This document shows, one piece after another, positions 39,434-40,326 of a DNA stretch of 40,326 bases. Both the position numbers and the translations under genes were made by a program. The DNA is taken from contig CAZYLK010000036.1 of the NCBI GenBank assembly GCA_964648365.1, forward strand, positions 1-40,326, given 5' to 3'. The stretch's first letter is position 1. Every line of letters begins with the position of its first letter. Source of the DNA: SURF-32 sp964648365 (GTDB lineage Bacteria > Planctomycetota > Phycisphaerae > UBA1845). The notes below the pieces were generated by a model. The model was not told where the DNA came from. It did not search any database and saw only the letters and a list, made by a program, of their open reading frames with translations.

Positions 39434-40287
39434 ACGACCCATCCGAAGTCATCGACGTGCTGATCGAGGCGGCCGCGCTCAACCGCGACGAGGAGTACCT
39501 CCGCGGCAGCGTGCTGCATTTCCCCAACTACGGCCAGCTCGTCATGACCGGCGACCTGCACGGGCATCGCCGCAATTTCGGCAAGATTCAGACCTTCTGC
39601 GACCTGGAGCGATCGCCCGCGCGGCACGTCATCATCCACGAACTGATCCACGAGGAGCCGGCCAGCTACGACGCGTCGGATACGTCGTTCGAGGTGCTCA
39701 TCCAGGCGGCGGCGTGGAAGTGCGAATTCCCCGATCAGGTCCACTTCCTGATGGGCAATCACGAACTGGCCCAGTTCACCGGCCATGAGATCGCCAAGAA
39801 CGGCCGCGTGGTGACGTACGAGTACGAGCGGGCCGTGCGGCAGGCCTTCGATTCGCGCGGCGACGAGGTGAACCAGGCGATGAAGACCTTCATGCGCTCG
39901 TTCCCGCTGGCCGCGCGGACGCAGTCGGGCGTGTTCCTGTCGCACTCGCTTCCCGGCCCGCGCGAGATCGACGCCTTCGACCCGGGCCTGTTCGATCGCA
40001 TCCCCACCCCGGCCGATTTCAACGAGTTCGGCGCCGCGTATCTGCTCGTCTGGGGCCGCTACCAGCGGCCGGAGAACATCGACCGCATGACGCAGATGGT
40101 CGGCGCGAACTTCTTCATCTGCGGCCACCAGCCGCAGGAATCCGGCTACGCCGTTCTCCACGACCGCATGATCATCCTCGCCAGCGACCACAACCACGGC
40201 GTCTGCCTGCCCATCGACCTGGCCGCCCGGCTCGACGACGTCACCGACCTCACGAAGCGGATCAAGCCGCTGGCGGCGGTGGAGTGA
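39430..40287 (+). CDS. PPP-like metallophosphoesterase
   Basis: A 285-residue protein starting at the ATG at 39430 that overlaps the kinase stop. Motifs: GDLHGH (41-46, first metal-binding motif), GNHE (109-112), a late SHSLPG (171-176) in the place of the SHGG element, and GHQ (232-234). The GD-x-VDRG motif expected between the first two is not seen; instead IIHELIHEEPAS (about 69-79) stands there. It is probably a Ser/Thr protein phosphatase of PPP type that opposes the kinase, but a different substrate is possible because of the missing motif. Simple GCGAAT repeats follow the stop. Confidence 0.85.
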   Translation: MNDPSEVIDVLIEAAALNRDEEYLRGSVLHFPNYGQLVMTGDLHGHRRNFGKIQTFCDLERSPARHVIIHELIHEEPASYDASDTSFEVLIQAAAWKCEFPDQVHFLMGNHELAQFTGHEIAKNGRVVTYEYERAVRQAFDSRGDEVNQAMKTFMRSFPLAARTQSGVFLSHSLPGPREIDAFDPGLFDRIPTPADFNEFGAAYLLVWGRYQRPENIDRMTQMVGANFFICGHQPQESGYAVLHDRMIILASDHNHGVCLPIDLAARLDDVTDLTKRIKPLAAVE

Positions 40288-40290
40288 GGA

Positions 40291-40326
40291 AATGGCGAAT
40301 GTCGAATAGCGAATGGCGAATAGCGA
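40291..40326. repeat. GCGAATA/GCGAATG direct repeats at window edge
   Basis: The last 36 bases are tandem units of about nine bases, with the theme AATGGCGAAT and variants, starting a few bases after the phosphatase stop codon and cut by the window edge. It is another simple repeat located just after a gene end. Confidence 0.65.

Overview
The window is GC-rich chromosomal DNA from a bacterium that looks like a member of the Planctomycetota, probably Phycisphaerae-like. The clues are a cluster of small membrane proteins ending in a CGYDLTGN-x-SG-x-CxECG zinc ribbon (a motif I associate with that group), many secreted hypothetical proteins, an exosortase-type polysaccharide deacetylase, and intergenic spaces full of short palindromic or direct repeats. 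This assignment rests on recognition and was not tested by a database search. No phage, IS element, CRISPR array or rRNA gene was found. One tRNA (tRNA-Cys, GCA) is present.

Layout. 1-5745: a secreted protein with an eight-cysteine tail, an orphan FecCD-type permease carrying an EF-hand loop, a polysaccharide deacetylase, and two tandem paralogous secreted LolA-like proteins. 5766-12563 (minus strand): a five-gene envelope operon encoding a helical-repeat secreted protein, an NPCBM-domain protein, a Deg/HtrA-type protease with an intact catalytic triad, and two further trypsin-like/PDZ proteins in which all three catalytic positions are substituted. 12863-16948: a COG2403-type GTPase convergent with a large M14 metallopeptidase. 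17241-22193: a second eight-cysteine-tail protein, a CDF metal transporter with an altered metal site, a Uup-like ABC-F ATPase and a small DUF4190-like membrane protein. 22194-25613: two families of intergenic repeats and a secreted beta-helix/PA14-like protein. 25614-30101: tRNA-Cys, a secreted TPR protein, then a tight run of genes, five of which encode membrane proteins ending in the same zinc ribbon. 30133-35238: MgtC-like protein, a secreted protein with a second kind of Cys/Lys-rich tail, more repeats, a membrane protein/triple helix-hairpin-helix pair, and an AlbA_2/ATPase-type regulator. 35239-40287: glyA, a repeat block, a second protein with the other tail type, and a translationally coupled Ser/Thr kinase-like and PPP-like phosphatase-like pair.

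How the genes fit together. Most of the window serves the cell envelope or periplasm: proteolysis and pseudo-proteolysis, carbohydrate-binding and polysaccharide-modifying proteins, metal transport, and secreted proteins whose C-termini fall into two cysteine-containing tail families. The strongest candidates for undescribed biology are (1) the two tail families, one with exactly conserved cysteine spacing in two otherwise divergent proteins, (2) the operon joining one active Deg protease to two catalytically dead relatives, (3) the five-gene zinc-ribbon membrane protein cluster, and (4) the kinase/PPP-like pair with non-canonical motifs. Starts of several secreted proteins are uncertain and alternatives are given.
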